64,000 nt of DNA from Philodulcilactobacillus myokonensis. Its GTDB lineage: Bacteria > Bacillota > Bacilli > Lactobacillales > Lactobacillaceae. The translations under genes and the position numbers were made by a program. The notes under the pieces were generated by a model. That model was not told where the DNA came from and did not search any database. It worked only from the letters and a program-made list of their open reading frames with translations. This document shows, one piece after another, positions 32,061 to 41,225 of this stretch (position 1 is its first letter; every line of letters begins with the position of its first letter). The DNA is taken from contig NZ_BRPL01000002.1 in assembly GCF_027923585.1 (NCBI RefSeq), positions 1,240,001 to 1,304,000 of the forward strand. The letters are read 5' to 3'.

Positions 32061-33089
32061 ATGAAAGCAGCAGTAATGCATCAAAATTTAGACGGACACG
32101 TTGATATTAAGGATGTTAAATTAAGACCAATTCACCATGGTGAAGCTTTAGTTAAAGTTGAATACTGTGGATTATGTCATACTGATCTTCACTTAATGTC
32201 AGGCGATTTTGGGACTTCACCGGCTGGTCGAATTTTCGGACATGAAGGTGTTGGTCGCGTTATCAAAGTTGCTGACGATGTTAAGAATTTAAAGATCGGT
32301 GACCGTGTTGCCATTCCTTGGTTCTTCAAAGGATGTGGCCACTGTGAATATTGTGTCACTGGTCATGAAACACTATGCCGAAATGCTTTAAACCCTGGCT
32401 TAAACGTTAACGGTGCCATGGCTCAAGAATGTATCGTCCCTGCTGATTACTCAGTTAAAGTTCCCGAAGGTTTAGACCCTGTCGAAGCAACTTCATTAAC
32501 CTGTGCCGGTGTTACTACATATAAGGCATTAAAAGTTGGTAACACTAAACCAGGTGACTGGGTTGAAATCGTTGGTGCCGGTGGCTTAGGTAACTTGGCT
32601 GTTCAATATGCTCACAACGTCTTCAATGCTCATGTTATTATCGTTGATGGTAACCCTGACAAGATCAAGGCTGCTAAAGATGCTGGTGCTGAAATTGCCA
32701 TTAATTACCATGACAACCATCACATTGGTAAGACCATTCAAGATAAAGTTGGCGGAGTTAATGTTTCAGTTGTTACTGCCGTTGCTAAAGAACCATTCAC
32801 TGAGGCCGTTAATGCTCTTAGACCACTAGGTACATTAGTTGCCGTTGCCCTTCCAAAAGGTAATATGGAATTAAATATCGACAGAACCGTTTTAGATGGA
32901 ATCAAAGTTGCTGGTTCATTAGTTGGAACTAGACATGACTTAGCCAAAACATTACAATTTGGTGCCGAAGGCGAAGTTAAACCAATCGTTCATACTTGCC
33001 GCTTATCTGACTTGAACAATGTTATTGATGACATGAAAGCAAGTAAGATTACCGGCAGAATGGTTGTTGATTTTACTAAAGAAAAATAA
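32061..33089 (+). CDS. Zinc-dependent alcohol dehydrogenase (AdhP type)
   Basis: The enzyme would reduce acetaldehyde or other aldehydes with NAD(P)H. The 342 residues show the catalytic zinc ligands in CGLCHTDLH and GHEGVGRV, the four structural-zinc cysteines in CGHCEYCVTGHETLC, and the cofactor-binding GAGGLGNLAVQYA, followed by VDGNPDK, which favours NAD. Length is that of bacterial AdhP/AdhA. The ATG at 32061 has GGAGAGG upstream. The promoter holds a cre box, so it is probably repressed by CcpA on preferred sugars. Confidence 0.93.
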   Translation: MKAAVMHQNLDGHVDIKDVKLRPIHHGEALVKVEYCGLCHTDLHLMSGDFGTSPAGRIFGHEGVGRVIKVADDVKNLKIGDRVAIPWFFKGCGHCEYCVTGHETLCRNALNPGLNVNGAMAQECIVPADYSVKVPEGLDPVEATSLTCAGVTTYKALKVGNTKPGDWVEIVGAGGLGNLAVQYAHNVFNAHVIIVDGNPDKIKAAKDAGAEIAINYHDNHHIGKTIQDKVGGVNVSVVTAVAKEPFTEAVNALRPLGTLVAVALPKGNMELNIDRTVLDGIKVAGSLVGTRHDLAKTLQFGAEGEVKPIVHTCRLSDLNNVIDDMKASKITGRMVVDFTKEK

Positions 33090-33122
33090 TTAGTTAATCA
33101 TATTTTAAATCCCTAAATATAT

Positions 33123-33163
33123 AAAAAATTCTCGCACAGTTAATTTTGTGCGGGAATTTTTTG
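33123..33163. terminator. Bidirectional terminator
   Basis: AAAAAATTCTCGCACA pairs with TGTGCGGGAATTTTTT, between the convergent adh and giant surface protein genes. Confidence 0.85.
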
Positions 33164-33183
33164 TTTGGAATCTTTAATTAATA

Positions 33184-36100
33184 TCAAAACTTAATTGTAT
33201 CAACAATCGTCTTATTACTAGAAACGTACTTGCCATTGCCAATGTAGAATCTTGTTAAATTATCCAATTGAATGGCTTTTTTAACACGGAGCTTAGTTCC
33301 AGTCGGCAAGAACTTGATCTTAGTACCATCGTTAAACTGTTGGTCATTATAAACGTAGGTCCCGCCCCGTTTAATCACACGAATCCACTTGCCAGCAGTC
33401 CTAGAATGATTAGCTCTGTAATAAGCATGCACGATCAACAAACGATTAGATGTAATCCAACCGCCGCCTCTGACGTGGTATCTGATTTTTCCGGAAGCAG
33501 TCCGTCTGAAACCGATGACTTTAAAGACATGGCGGTTCGGCCTAGTTGCCCGTTTGTACTTTTCAACCCGGTTCTGTCGACTAAAGTTATATGAACTGTG
33601 ACGATAAACCGTGCCTAAGTTATAAACATAGTGTGGAAGATGAATCCGAAGCATTTGCCGATATTCTTTTCGATATGCTTTAGCATATGCGACAGAATAG
33701 TCATTCAAATTAGCTGGATTTTGATAATCAATTACATCGTGATAAGCAGCCAATGTTCCATCATGAATATCTTGACGATGCTTAGCTAATCCAGCACGAT
33801 AGCTTTCCTCATAGTCCCTTTGATAATGTTTAGACAATTTATTAAATTGCTTTTGATTAATCGGTTTACCAGACCAGCCACGTTTATACGCATCGTAACC
33901 AATATGGTAAGCATAATCAGTATTGGCTTTCGGTTTGGAATGATAATGATTGGCAGCATCATTAATCCCGCGCTGATAATCATCATCATGATTATGATGG
34001 TTAGATGAATTACCAGAAGATGGATTAGATGGATTGCCACGATCAGGAATTGAATTGCCATGATCGTTTCCAGATGGAATTGAACTTGATGATTGATAAT
34101 GCTGATATCCCTCATTATTGGCGATTGGCATCCCAGCATTACTACCGGTTTTACCATTTGCACCATTGGTATACGCAACTTTTGCATTGTCATAAGCCTG
34201 TTTAACGGCTGGATTATCACTATTAGCAAATGACGAAGTTGTTTTTCCAGATTGGGCGTCACTAATTCCCTGTTTAATTGCTTGACCAATGGAATAGGCA
34301 TATGGATTATCATTAGCTCCATTGATACTATCAATTCCTAAACCGGCAATAATCGCTTCCCGTGCCTTTTCAGCATATTGTTTAAACTGTTCGCTTTCAC
34401 CATTGTTAAACTGTAATGGGACATTATTTTCAGCTGAGGTGATCCCAGCACGAACTGCTTTACCAATATTATTGGCGTTTACATCATCAGAATTAGTTTT
34501 GCCATCAACTCCATCAAGATAAGACTGGTGTGATTGATTATAAATATTTTGTTGAACGGAATCGTGATACCTATTAGCATTATACTGATTATTCTGAGTA
34601 TCATTTACACCGTTTTGTTGAATCTCGTTTCGAAAAGCCTTACCAGCTGCATATCCATTTGAATCATCATTATCATTAGGCTGGCCGGTTAAGCCATTTT
34701 CATAAGCTTTACGAACTTGACGATAAACACTATTTTTAGCTGGATTATCCGAATACTTATTAGCATCATAATTGCCTGAATTTGAATCATTAATGCTGGC
34801 TTGTTCAGCAGTGGTCCGATCGGCTCGACCAATTGAAAATGCATTGGCATCACCATTTTCATCTGGTTTGCCTGCTAATCCATTTTCGTAAGATTGATGA
34901 GCTTGACTATAGATACTTTGCTGAATTGGATTCTTATAGTCATTTGAATGATTTTGATTACCCTTAGCATCATTAATTCCAGCTTGTTCAGCAGTCACAC
35001 GATCAGCTTTACCAGCTGCGTTAGCGATTGGATTTGCATTATCACTAACCCCATTCAATCCATTATTATAAGCATCATGGGATTGTTGATAAATTTGCTT
35101 TTGATATTGATTGTTAGCAAACTGATTAGAACTATCAGAATTATAGGTGTTGTTTTTAGTATCGTTAATTCCGGCTTGTTCAGCGACATTGCGATCAGCA
35201 TGACCAATTTCATTAGCTTTCAGATCATTGCTGTCAGGCAAATTGTTTAAACCTTTGACATAGGCAGTGTGAGATTTTTGATAAACATCATTCTGAGTTG
35301 GATTTTTTGAATATTTACTTGAAGAATAACTTCCGCCGCGGGTGTCATTAATTCCAGCTTGTTCTGCAGTATTACGGTCTTTAATCCCAGCGTTATTTGC
35401 ATCAGGATCACTTGAATCTTGAATTCCTTTTAAGCCATTCTCATACGCATTATGGGCCTTTTGATAAAAGTCATTTTGAGCGGTATTACTCTGATACTTA
35501 TTTGATTCATAAGTACCATCCTGAGTATCTTTAACACCGTCCTGTTCAGCAGTAATGCGATCCGCTTTACCGATCTCATTTGCTTTTTGATTGCGATCAT
35601 CAGTTTTACCGTTTAAACCGTTAATATAGGCATCATGGGCATCATTATAAACACCTTGCTGGAGTTTGTTTTGATACTTGCTACCACTAAATTGACCGGT
35701 TTGAGCATCATGGATACCAACTTGTTCAGCAGTGTTGCGGTCCTTAATTCCAGCATTATTGGCATTCAAATCACTACTATCAACTTTGCCATTGATTCCA
35801 TTCACATACGCATTATGGGCAACGTCATAAATACTTTGTTGTTTCTTATTAGGATACTTGTTTTGATGATATTGGTTATTTTGGGTATCACTAATTCCAG
35901 TTTGTTCTGCGATAGTTCGATCGGCTTTACCTTCATTATTAGCATTGGAATCACTGTCATCAGTTTGGCCATTCAAACCATTTTCATAGGCTTGGTTAGC
36001 GGCGTTATAAATATCTTGTTGATTTTGATTCTGATACTTTTCTGGATGATATTGATTGCTTCTTGCATCACTAACACCGGTATTAGCAATCACATTCCGA

Positions 36101-39100
36101 TCGGCACTTCCGATTGAATATGCGTTCGGATCCCCAGCTTGATTTGAATTTAATTTTAAACCGTTATTATATGCTTGATTAGCTTGATTATAAGCATTCT
36201 GGACAATTTTATTCTGAGAGTAGTTTTGATTATCAATGCCAGTTTTAGCGTCTGAAACTCCCTGGTTAGCTGCTTGGCTGGCATCACTTGCATTAACGTT
36301 TAAGCCAGCATCCTTATTTTGATAAGCTTTTTTGGCATTATTATATTCATTTTTAATGTCTGTATTTGAGTTATTAGAATAATCAGTTGAATTTTGATTG
36401 CCATTTTGAGCGTCAATAATTCCCTGTCTAGCAGCTTGACCTAGATTATATGCAACCGGATTGGATTGTGCTTCACTACTACTGTTTGAACTATTATTTA
36501 ATCCAGCTTGATAAGCTGATTTAGCATTATGATACAGCTTTTGGTTAACGGAATTTACGTCAGGATCGCCATCAGTTTGATAAGTATCTTCGCCGGTTCT
36601 TGCATCATTGATTCCTTGATTAATTGCATTTTGAAACTTTGAAAAATTGTTTGAATTATCGTTGATCCAATCACCAGGATGAGGATTGCCATCATTAAAT
36701 GTGCTTGAAGGAATTACATCCCCATCATCTAAATTAAGCCATTTTGTCCCTGGAACATATGATAAATTTTTAAAAACTGTTTTATTTCCTAAAATTTTAA
36801 TTTCAATTAAATGTGGATCCCTCGTATCATATCCTTGATCAAATTGAGAACCCCAGAAATCATTTATGCTGTTAATGGCTTGAGTTGTACTAAAGTTTTT
36901 GCCAAAAGTAATTTTTCTAACAACAGCGTTGTTGGCGAGCATATTCCCCATATCAGTAACATTGTGAGTATCAAAATTGCTTAAATCTAAATCTTTAATA
37001 TTACTATCTTGATAAAACATACTGTTCATATTTGCAACTTTAGAAGTGTTAAAAGATCTAACATCTAATCCGTTTAACGAACTACATCCAGCAAACATGC
37101 CACTCATATCGGTAACATTTTGAGTATTAAAATGGCTCACATCTAAATGTTGAATCGTATTCATTCCACCAAACATATAGTGCATACTTATAACATTTTG
37201 CGTATTAAAATGACTAACATCTAAATTGGGTAATTTATTTAATCCGTTGAACATCCCATCCATGTATAAAACATTATGAGTGTCAAAATGTGGAATATCC
37301 AATTCGACTAAATTATTTAATCCATTGAACATCCCTGCCATATAATGTGCATTTGGAGTGTAGAAACTACTTAAATCCAATTTAATTAATTTTACATCTC
37401 CATTAAACATATTACTCATAACATCAACATTTTGAGTATTCCAACCGTTTATTTTTAAATCAACAATTGAACTTAATCCACTAAACATATTATCCATATT
37501 TAAAACATTTGAAGTATCAAAATGACTAGCATCCAATGAGTTTAAAGATGATAGTCCACTAAACATGTAACTAAGATTATGTGCATGAGATGTATCAAAA
37601 TTATTAACATCTAATGATTGTAATGAACCATCATTATAAAACATGCCACCAAAACCGTCTCCACTGTACTCACCACTATCAGTAACTTTGCTAGTTGTGA
37701 AATTAGGATTTAAATCTGATACAGATGAAAGTCCCCTAATGATAAATAATTTTTTATCATTAGCAAACATATGATTCATATCGGTAACGTTTTGCGTATT
37801 AAAATGACTGACATCTAATTGAGATACAGTCAAATCACCGTTAAACATATTGCCCATTTTTTGAACATTACCAGTATCAAAATGGCTAACATCAATCTGT
37901 TGTAATAATGGATCATTTGCAAACATACTGTCCATACTAGTTGCACTCTGGGTATTCAATCCGCTGACATCTAAATTACTAAGGCTTTGATTATTTGAAA
38001 AGATCGAGCTAAAATCTTGCACTTTAGAAGTATCGATTCCGTTAATAATTAAAGTACTTAAGTTCTTATCATTGTTGAACATTGAGTTCATGTAATAGAC
38101 ATGACTAGTGTCCCAATGACTAATGTCTAGAATTGTTAGCGATGAATCGTTTTCAAACATGTGGCTCATATTATTAACATTGCCAGTATGCCAATTTTTG
38201 ATGTCAGAATTGTTAATGACAAAATTACCATTGTTAGCAAACATGTAGCTCATGTCATTAGCTTTGGAAGTATCTAAATGATCAAGATTATCAATTGTCG
38301 TTAAGTTAGAATCATCGGCAAACATATGGTTCATATTAGTAACTTGATCCGTATTTAAACCATTAACATCAATTTTCTTCAAACTACTATAGCCATTAAA
38401 AAGATTACTGGCATCTGGTGAAACCGATACGTTAGAAAATGAAATGTTGTTAACTTTATTTTTATCAAAACTGGCGGATTGATTAACGTTATTGCCAATC
38501 GTACCATTTGAAATATTTAAATTACCACTATTATCCAGTGTCCAACTGGCATTGCCCCACTTACCAGTGGTTGTAGAATTAGATGGTTGACTGATTGCAT
38601 TGGTAGTGTGGGTTGGAACATTCAAAGTCGTGCCATCAATTAAAAATGGTATAATACCAGCCACTGCATTTATTTGTGAACGACTGCTCGAATGAAATGA
38701 AGTTGCAGAATTTGGCTTTAAATTACTAGTATTATTTGTTAGTGAAGATTGATCATTATATGTAGACTGGTGATCAACGCTTGCATACGATGGTTTTGAT
38801 GAACTCACACTGGAATTAGCAGAAATATTTGAATTAGATTGGTCAACACTGGATGATGAAGCATGACTAGTTTGAACACTTTGGGTTTCATAAGCCCTGC
38901 TAGGATATGAACTAGCGCTGGAACTGTTTGAACGACTTGGTTCTTCCACTGCAGAATTATTATTAGCTGATTCACTAGTATTACTTAAACGATTGGGTTG
39001 ATTTGATTTTGCAACATTATTTTGATTTAAAACGTTAGAATTATTTTGATTACTTTGTGATTCACGATTACTAGATTGATTATTATTAGATGACGATCCC

Positions 39101-39282
39101 TTTGAAGCAGCCGATGTTGATTCATCAGCATGGACTTCAATTGGATTAGAATTATTTATCATCACTCCTGATGCACCGATTGCTAAGAATAATGAGAGTG
39201 AGATAATCACCCACTGTTTTTTAACTTTATGTAATAATTTTTTATCGTTAACTTTGTTTAATTCCTTCTTATTGTAATCCAT
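33184..39282 (-). CDS. Giant surface protein with DUF285 repeats and a 50-residue repeat array
   Basis: About 2032 residues. The N-terminus is a long KxYKxGKxW-like signal (HKVKKQW, then a hydrophobic core) cleaved near HADES. Residues 55-210 are Ser/Asn-rich. About 215-870 hold some 20 units of the BspA-like DUF285 type, with the motif FDTSNVxxMDNMFxGLSSLxxLD. About 890-1700 contain some 15 repeats of roughly 50 residues with the pattern A(E)Q.GI.DA...Y..N..Q...Y..AH.AY.NGL.G. The last 110 residues contain two SH3-like wall-binding units (DUF5776-like). There is no LPxTG. The ATG at 39282 has GGGAAG. Probably an adhesin on the cell surface. Confidence 0.85.
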   Translation of the reverse strand: MDYNKKELNKVNDKKLLHKVKKQWVIISLSLFLAIGASGVMINNSNPIEVHADESTSAASKGSSSNNNQSSNRESQSNQNNSNVLNQNNVAKSNQPNRLSNTSESANNNSAVEEPSRSNSSSASSYPSRAYETQSVQTSHASSSSVDQSNSNISANSSVSSSKPSYASVDHQSTYNDQSSLTNNTSNLKPNSATSFHSSSRSQINAVAGIIPFLIDGTTLNVPTHTTNAISQPSNSTTTGKWGNASWTLDNSGNLNISNGTIGNNVNQSASFDKNKVNNISFSNVSVSPDASNLFNGYSSLKKIDVNGLNTDQVTNMNHMFADDSNLTTIDNLDHLDTSKANDMSYMFANNGNFVINNSDIKNWHTGNVNNMSHMFENDSSLTILDISHWDTSHVYYMNSMFNNDKNLSTLIINGIDTSKVQDFSSIFSNNQSLSNLDVSGLNTQSATSMDSMFANDPLLQQIDVSHFDTGNVQKMGNMFNGDLTVSQLDVSHFNTQNVTDMNHMFANDKKLFIIRGLSSVSDLNPNFTTSKVTDSGEYSGDGFGGMFYNDGSLQSLDVNNFDTSHAHNLSYMFSGLSSLNSLDASHFDTSNVLNMDNMFSGLSSIVDLKINGWNTQNVDVMSNMFNGDVKLIKLDLSSFYTPNAHYMAGMFNGLNNLVELDIPHFDTHNVLYMDGMFNGLNKLPNLDVSHFNTQNVISMHYMFGGMNTIQHLDVSHFNTQNVTDMSGMFAGCSSLNGLDVRSFNTSKVANMNSMFYQDSNIKDLDLSNFDTHNVTDMGNMLANNAVVRKITFGKNFSTTQAINSINDFWGSQFDQGYDTRDPHLIEIKILGNKTVFKNLSYVPGTKWLNLDDGDVIPSSTFNDGNPHPGDWINDNSNNFSKFQNAINQGINDARTGEDTYQTDGDPDVNSVNQKLYHNAKSAYQAGLNNSSNSSSEAQSNPVAYNLGQAARQGIIDAQNGNQNSTDYSNNSNTDIKNEYNNAKKAYQNKDAGLNVNASDASQAANQGVSDAKTGIDNQNYSQNKIVQNAYNQANQAYNNGLKLNSNQAGDPNAYSIGSADRNVIANTGVSDARSNQYHPEKYQNQNQQDIYNAANQAYENGLNGQTDDSDSNANNEGKADRTIAEQTGISDTQNNQYHQNKYPNKKQQSIYDVAHNAYVNGINGKVDSSDLNANNAGIKDRNTAEQVGIHDAQTGQFSGSKYQNKLQQGVYNDAHDAYINGLNGKTDDRNQKANEIGKADRITAEQDGVKDTQDGTYESNKYQSNTAQNDFYQKAHNAYENGLKGIQDSSDPDANNAGIKDRNTAEQAGINDTRGGSYSSSKYSKNPTQNDVYQKSHTAYVKGLNNLPDSNDLKANEIGHADRNVAEQAGINDTKNNTYNSDSSNQFANNQYQKQIYQQSHDAYNNGLNGVSDNANPIANAAGKADRVTAEQAGINDAKGNQNHSNDYKNPIQQSIYSQAHQSYENGLAGKPDENGDANAFSIGRADRTTAEQASINDSNSGNYDANKYSDNPAKNSVYRQVRKAYENGLTGQPNDNDDSNGYAAGKAFRNEIQQNGVNDTQNNQYNANRYHDSVQQNIYNQSHQSYLDGVDGKTNSDDVNANNIGKAVRAGITSAENNVPLQFNNGESEQFKQYAEKAREAIIAGLGIDSINGANDNPYAYSIGQAIKQGISDAQSGKTTSSFANSDNPAVKQAYDNAKVAYTNGANGKTGSNAGMPIANNEGYQHYQSSSSIPSGNDHGNSIPDRGNPSNPSSGNSSNHHNHDDDYQRGINDAANHYHSKPKANTDYAYHIGYDAYKRGWSGKPINQKQFNKLSKHYQRDYEESYRAGLAKHRQDIHDGTLAAYHDVIDYQNPANLNDYSVAYAKAYRKEYRQMLRIHLPHYVYNLGTVYRHSSYNFSRQNRVEKYKRATRPNRHVFKVIGFRRTASGKIRYHVRGGGWITSNRLLIVHAYYRANHSRTAGKWIRVIKRGGTYVYNDQQFNDGTKIKFLPTGTKLRVKKAIQLDNLTRFYIGNGKYVSSNKTIVDTIKF

Positions 39283-39429
39283 AATAGCCACTTCCCTTAC
39301 GATACGCCTTAATCATATCACTATTACACATATATTAAAATTGAAACACTTTTGTAAAATTATGTAAAAGAAAAAGAACTCCTAAAAATATTTAGAAGTC
39401 CTTGATATATCTATATTTTAATTTAATTT

Positions 39430-39780
39430 TTAATCATTATTTTTAATCATGGCATTAACATCTTTCATGATATTTTGATGTTGATTAGCATCAAAAGCAT
39501 GCATTCTGATATGTTGTCTGTAGACAAAAACAACAATTTCTTTATCGCCATGGTAAGTAACAACCCCATAAATAGAGTGATTCATGATAAACATCAATGG
39601 TTCGTGATCATTATTATCACTCTTCAAGAAATCAGGTAGATCATCATTCTTGACCATTTTCATATCAATTCCATTTGGAATATTTTGTTTTTTAAACTGG
39701 CTTTGTGCCATCCCAACGGCTTTTTCAACGTCTTTAATTTGTTGATCTGATAATTTTTGAACACTTTCTGATAACTTCAT
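39430..39780 (-). CDS. Hypothetical small soluble protein
   Basis: No family is recognised. The 116 residues have a charged, helical first part (MKLSESVQKLSDQQIKDVEK) and a central beta hairpin (MFIMNHSIYGVVTYHGDKEIVVFVYR), with no membrane segment or signal peptide. The ATG has AAGGAAGG at good distance. It sits alone upstream of the giant surface protein gene on the same strand. Confidence 0.6.
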   Translation of the reverse strand: MKLSESVQKLSDQQIKDVEKAVGMAQSQFKKQNIPNGIDMKMVKNDDLPDFLKSDNNDHEPLMFIMNHSIYGVVTYHGDKEIVVFVYRQHIRMHAFDANQHQNIMKDVNAMIKNND

Positions 39781-39871
39781 GAAATCTAATCCTTCCTTGT
39801 TTTGATTATCACCTTAACTTAACTATAATAAGAAAAAGCTAGTGGTGTCAATGCTACAAATCAGATTTTCA

Positions 39872-41080
39872 CTAAAAGATTCGATTAGCTTTCATTAATT
39901 CTGGAATTTGATGAACAAGTAAATAGCCGGATCCATGGTTATCAAAGGTGATTCCTTCAAATTCTCGCCGTCCAGAAATTTTACTGTCGTGGACATCACG
40001 ATTTTTTAAGTGTCCTAATTTATTAACTGGAATCGACATAATTCCACCGTCGGATACTAAGTATAAGCGATTGGTCCTTGGATTATATGATAACGATTGG
40101 ATGACAGTTCCAGGCCAGTGACTTAATCCCTGCATAATCAAATGAAAATGAACGGAATTACCGGTAATTCTACCCTTATAAATCTTAATGAATTTATTCA
40201 TGCTGCGGGTAAATGAATACGCGTTACCGTGTTCATCAAACGTTAGGACATCGCTGATTGGAATTTTACTACTAAATTTAAAGATTACTTTCCGAACCGG
40301 TTTTAAAGACGTAGCACCAATCTCTAACATGGCCGCCTTGGGTCTTGAAACCTTACCGATCTGGATCAACCATAGTTGATGATTCTTAGTATTATAAGCA
40401 AGTGATTGACCGTGGCCAGTTTCAAACCGGGGCCCGACTTTAATCGCGCTTAAAATTTTACGCTGGTAACGGTTAAAATGATTAATCTTATGTTGGTAAT
40501 AAAGATATGATATTTTCCTTAATAATTCAAACCGTTTGCCAGCAATGCCCATCCGTCTTAATTTTCGCATATCATAACGAACGATCCATCCGTTATAATC
40601 GTTATCATTTTTCTTATGGTCACGGTTACAAAGAACGTATAAATAATGATTATTGGGGGTCATGGTCAAGCCCTGTACGTCACCCCAATCGTAGTGACGG
40701 CTTTTAATGTCATTTGGCAGAAACAAATAGCTACTGAATTTTACCTTTTGATTACCGCCAATCGTATGTAAATAATGACGGCGACCATTATCAGCAGCAT
40801 ACTTATAACGATAGGTCCACCTGGTGTAATTATGATTATTTAGGATTTTAAAACGTTTAAAATGATAAGGTGCCAGTGCATAACGGTGCTGTCTGACCGT
40901 TACTAAACGATATCTGCGATGGCGCCGTTTTAAACGATGATGGCGTTTTGTTTTATGATGTCGCTTATGGTGATAAGCCCTTGCAAATACAATGGAATGA
41001 TAATTTACAGCCGTTGAAAAATTAACCCACCCTAAGGTTAATCCCATTGTTAGTACTACTAATAATGAAACTTTTTTCAA
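39872..41080 (-). CDS. Secreted beta-propeller-like protein, paralogue of 45803-47368
   Basis: A TTG start leads into a signal peptide with cleavage near residue 34 (VFARA). Residues 35-70 are extremely rich in His, Arg and Lys, as in proteins held to wall polymers by charge. The remainder consists of repeated beta units with the recurring motifs VQGLTM, HGQSLAYN, FDEHGNAYSF, SYNPRTNRLYLVS and REFEGITFDNHGSGY. These are the same, in the same order, as in the longer protein at 45803-47368. The pattern fits a beta-propeller, but the function is unknown. Composition is like the chromosome. Confidence 0.65.
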   Translation of the reverse strand: MKKVSLLVVLTMGLTLGWVNFSTAVNYHSIVFARAYHHKRHHKTKRHHRLKRRHRRYRLVTVRQHRYALAPYHFKRFKILNNHNYTRWTYRYKYAADNGRRHYLHTIGGNQKVKFSSYLFLPNDIKSRHYDWGDVQGLTMTPNNHYLYVLCNRDHKKNDNDYNGWIVRYDMRKLRRMGIAGKRFELLRKISYLYYQHKINHFNRYQRKILSAIKVGPRFETGHGQSLAYNTKNHQLWLIQIGKVSRPKAAMLEIGATSLKPVRKVIFKFSSKIPISDVLTFDEHGNAYSFTRSMNKFIKIYKGRITGNSVHFHLIMQGLSHWPGTVIQSLSYNPRTNRLYLVSDGGIMSIPVNKLGHLKNRDVHDSKISGRREFEGITFDNHGSGYLLVHQIPELMKANRIF

Positions 41081-41156
41081 ATCTCTCGATCCCTTAATTT
41101 TTAAATTTAAAAACAGACAAATATTATTATCTCGCTAGTTTTAGTTAAAAGCAATC

Positions 41157-41193
41157 AAAAATGACTTAATTCATTTTGAATTAAGTCATTTTA
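41157..41193. terminator. Terminator after the ABC transporter gene
   Basis: AAAATGACTTAATTCA pairs with TGAATTAAGTCATTTT, 33 bases beyond the stop of the gene that ends at 41226. Confidence 0.8.
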
Positions 41194-41225
41194 TGATTGT
41201 TAATTTTAATTTACTTAACTTTACT

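Noticed and set aside
33786-36117. Long frames on other strands/frames inside the giant surface gene (for example 33786-34334 minus, 34948-35250 plus, 35635-36117 plus)
   Set aside because: They lie within the repeat-coding part, have repetitive Ile/Met/Ser-rich products produced by the repeat codons, and lack ribosome sites.
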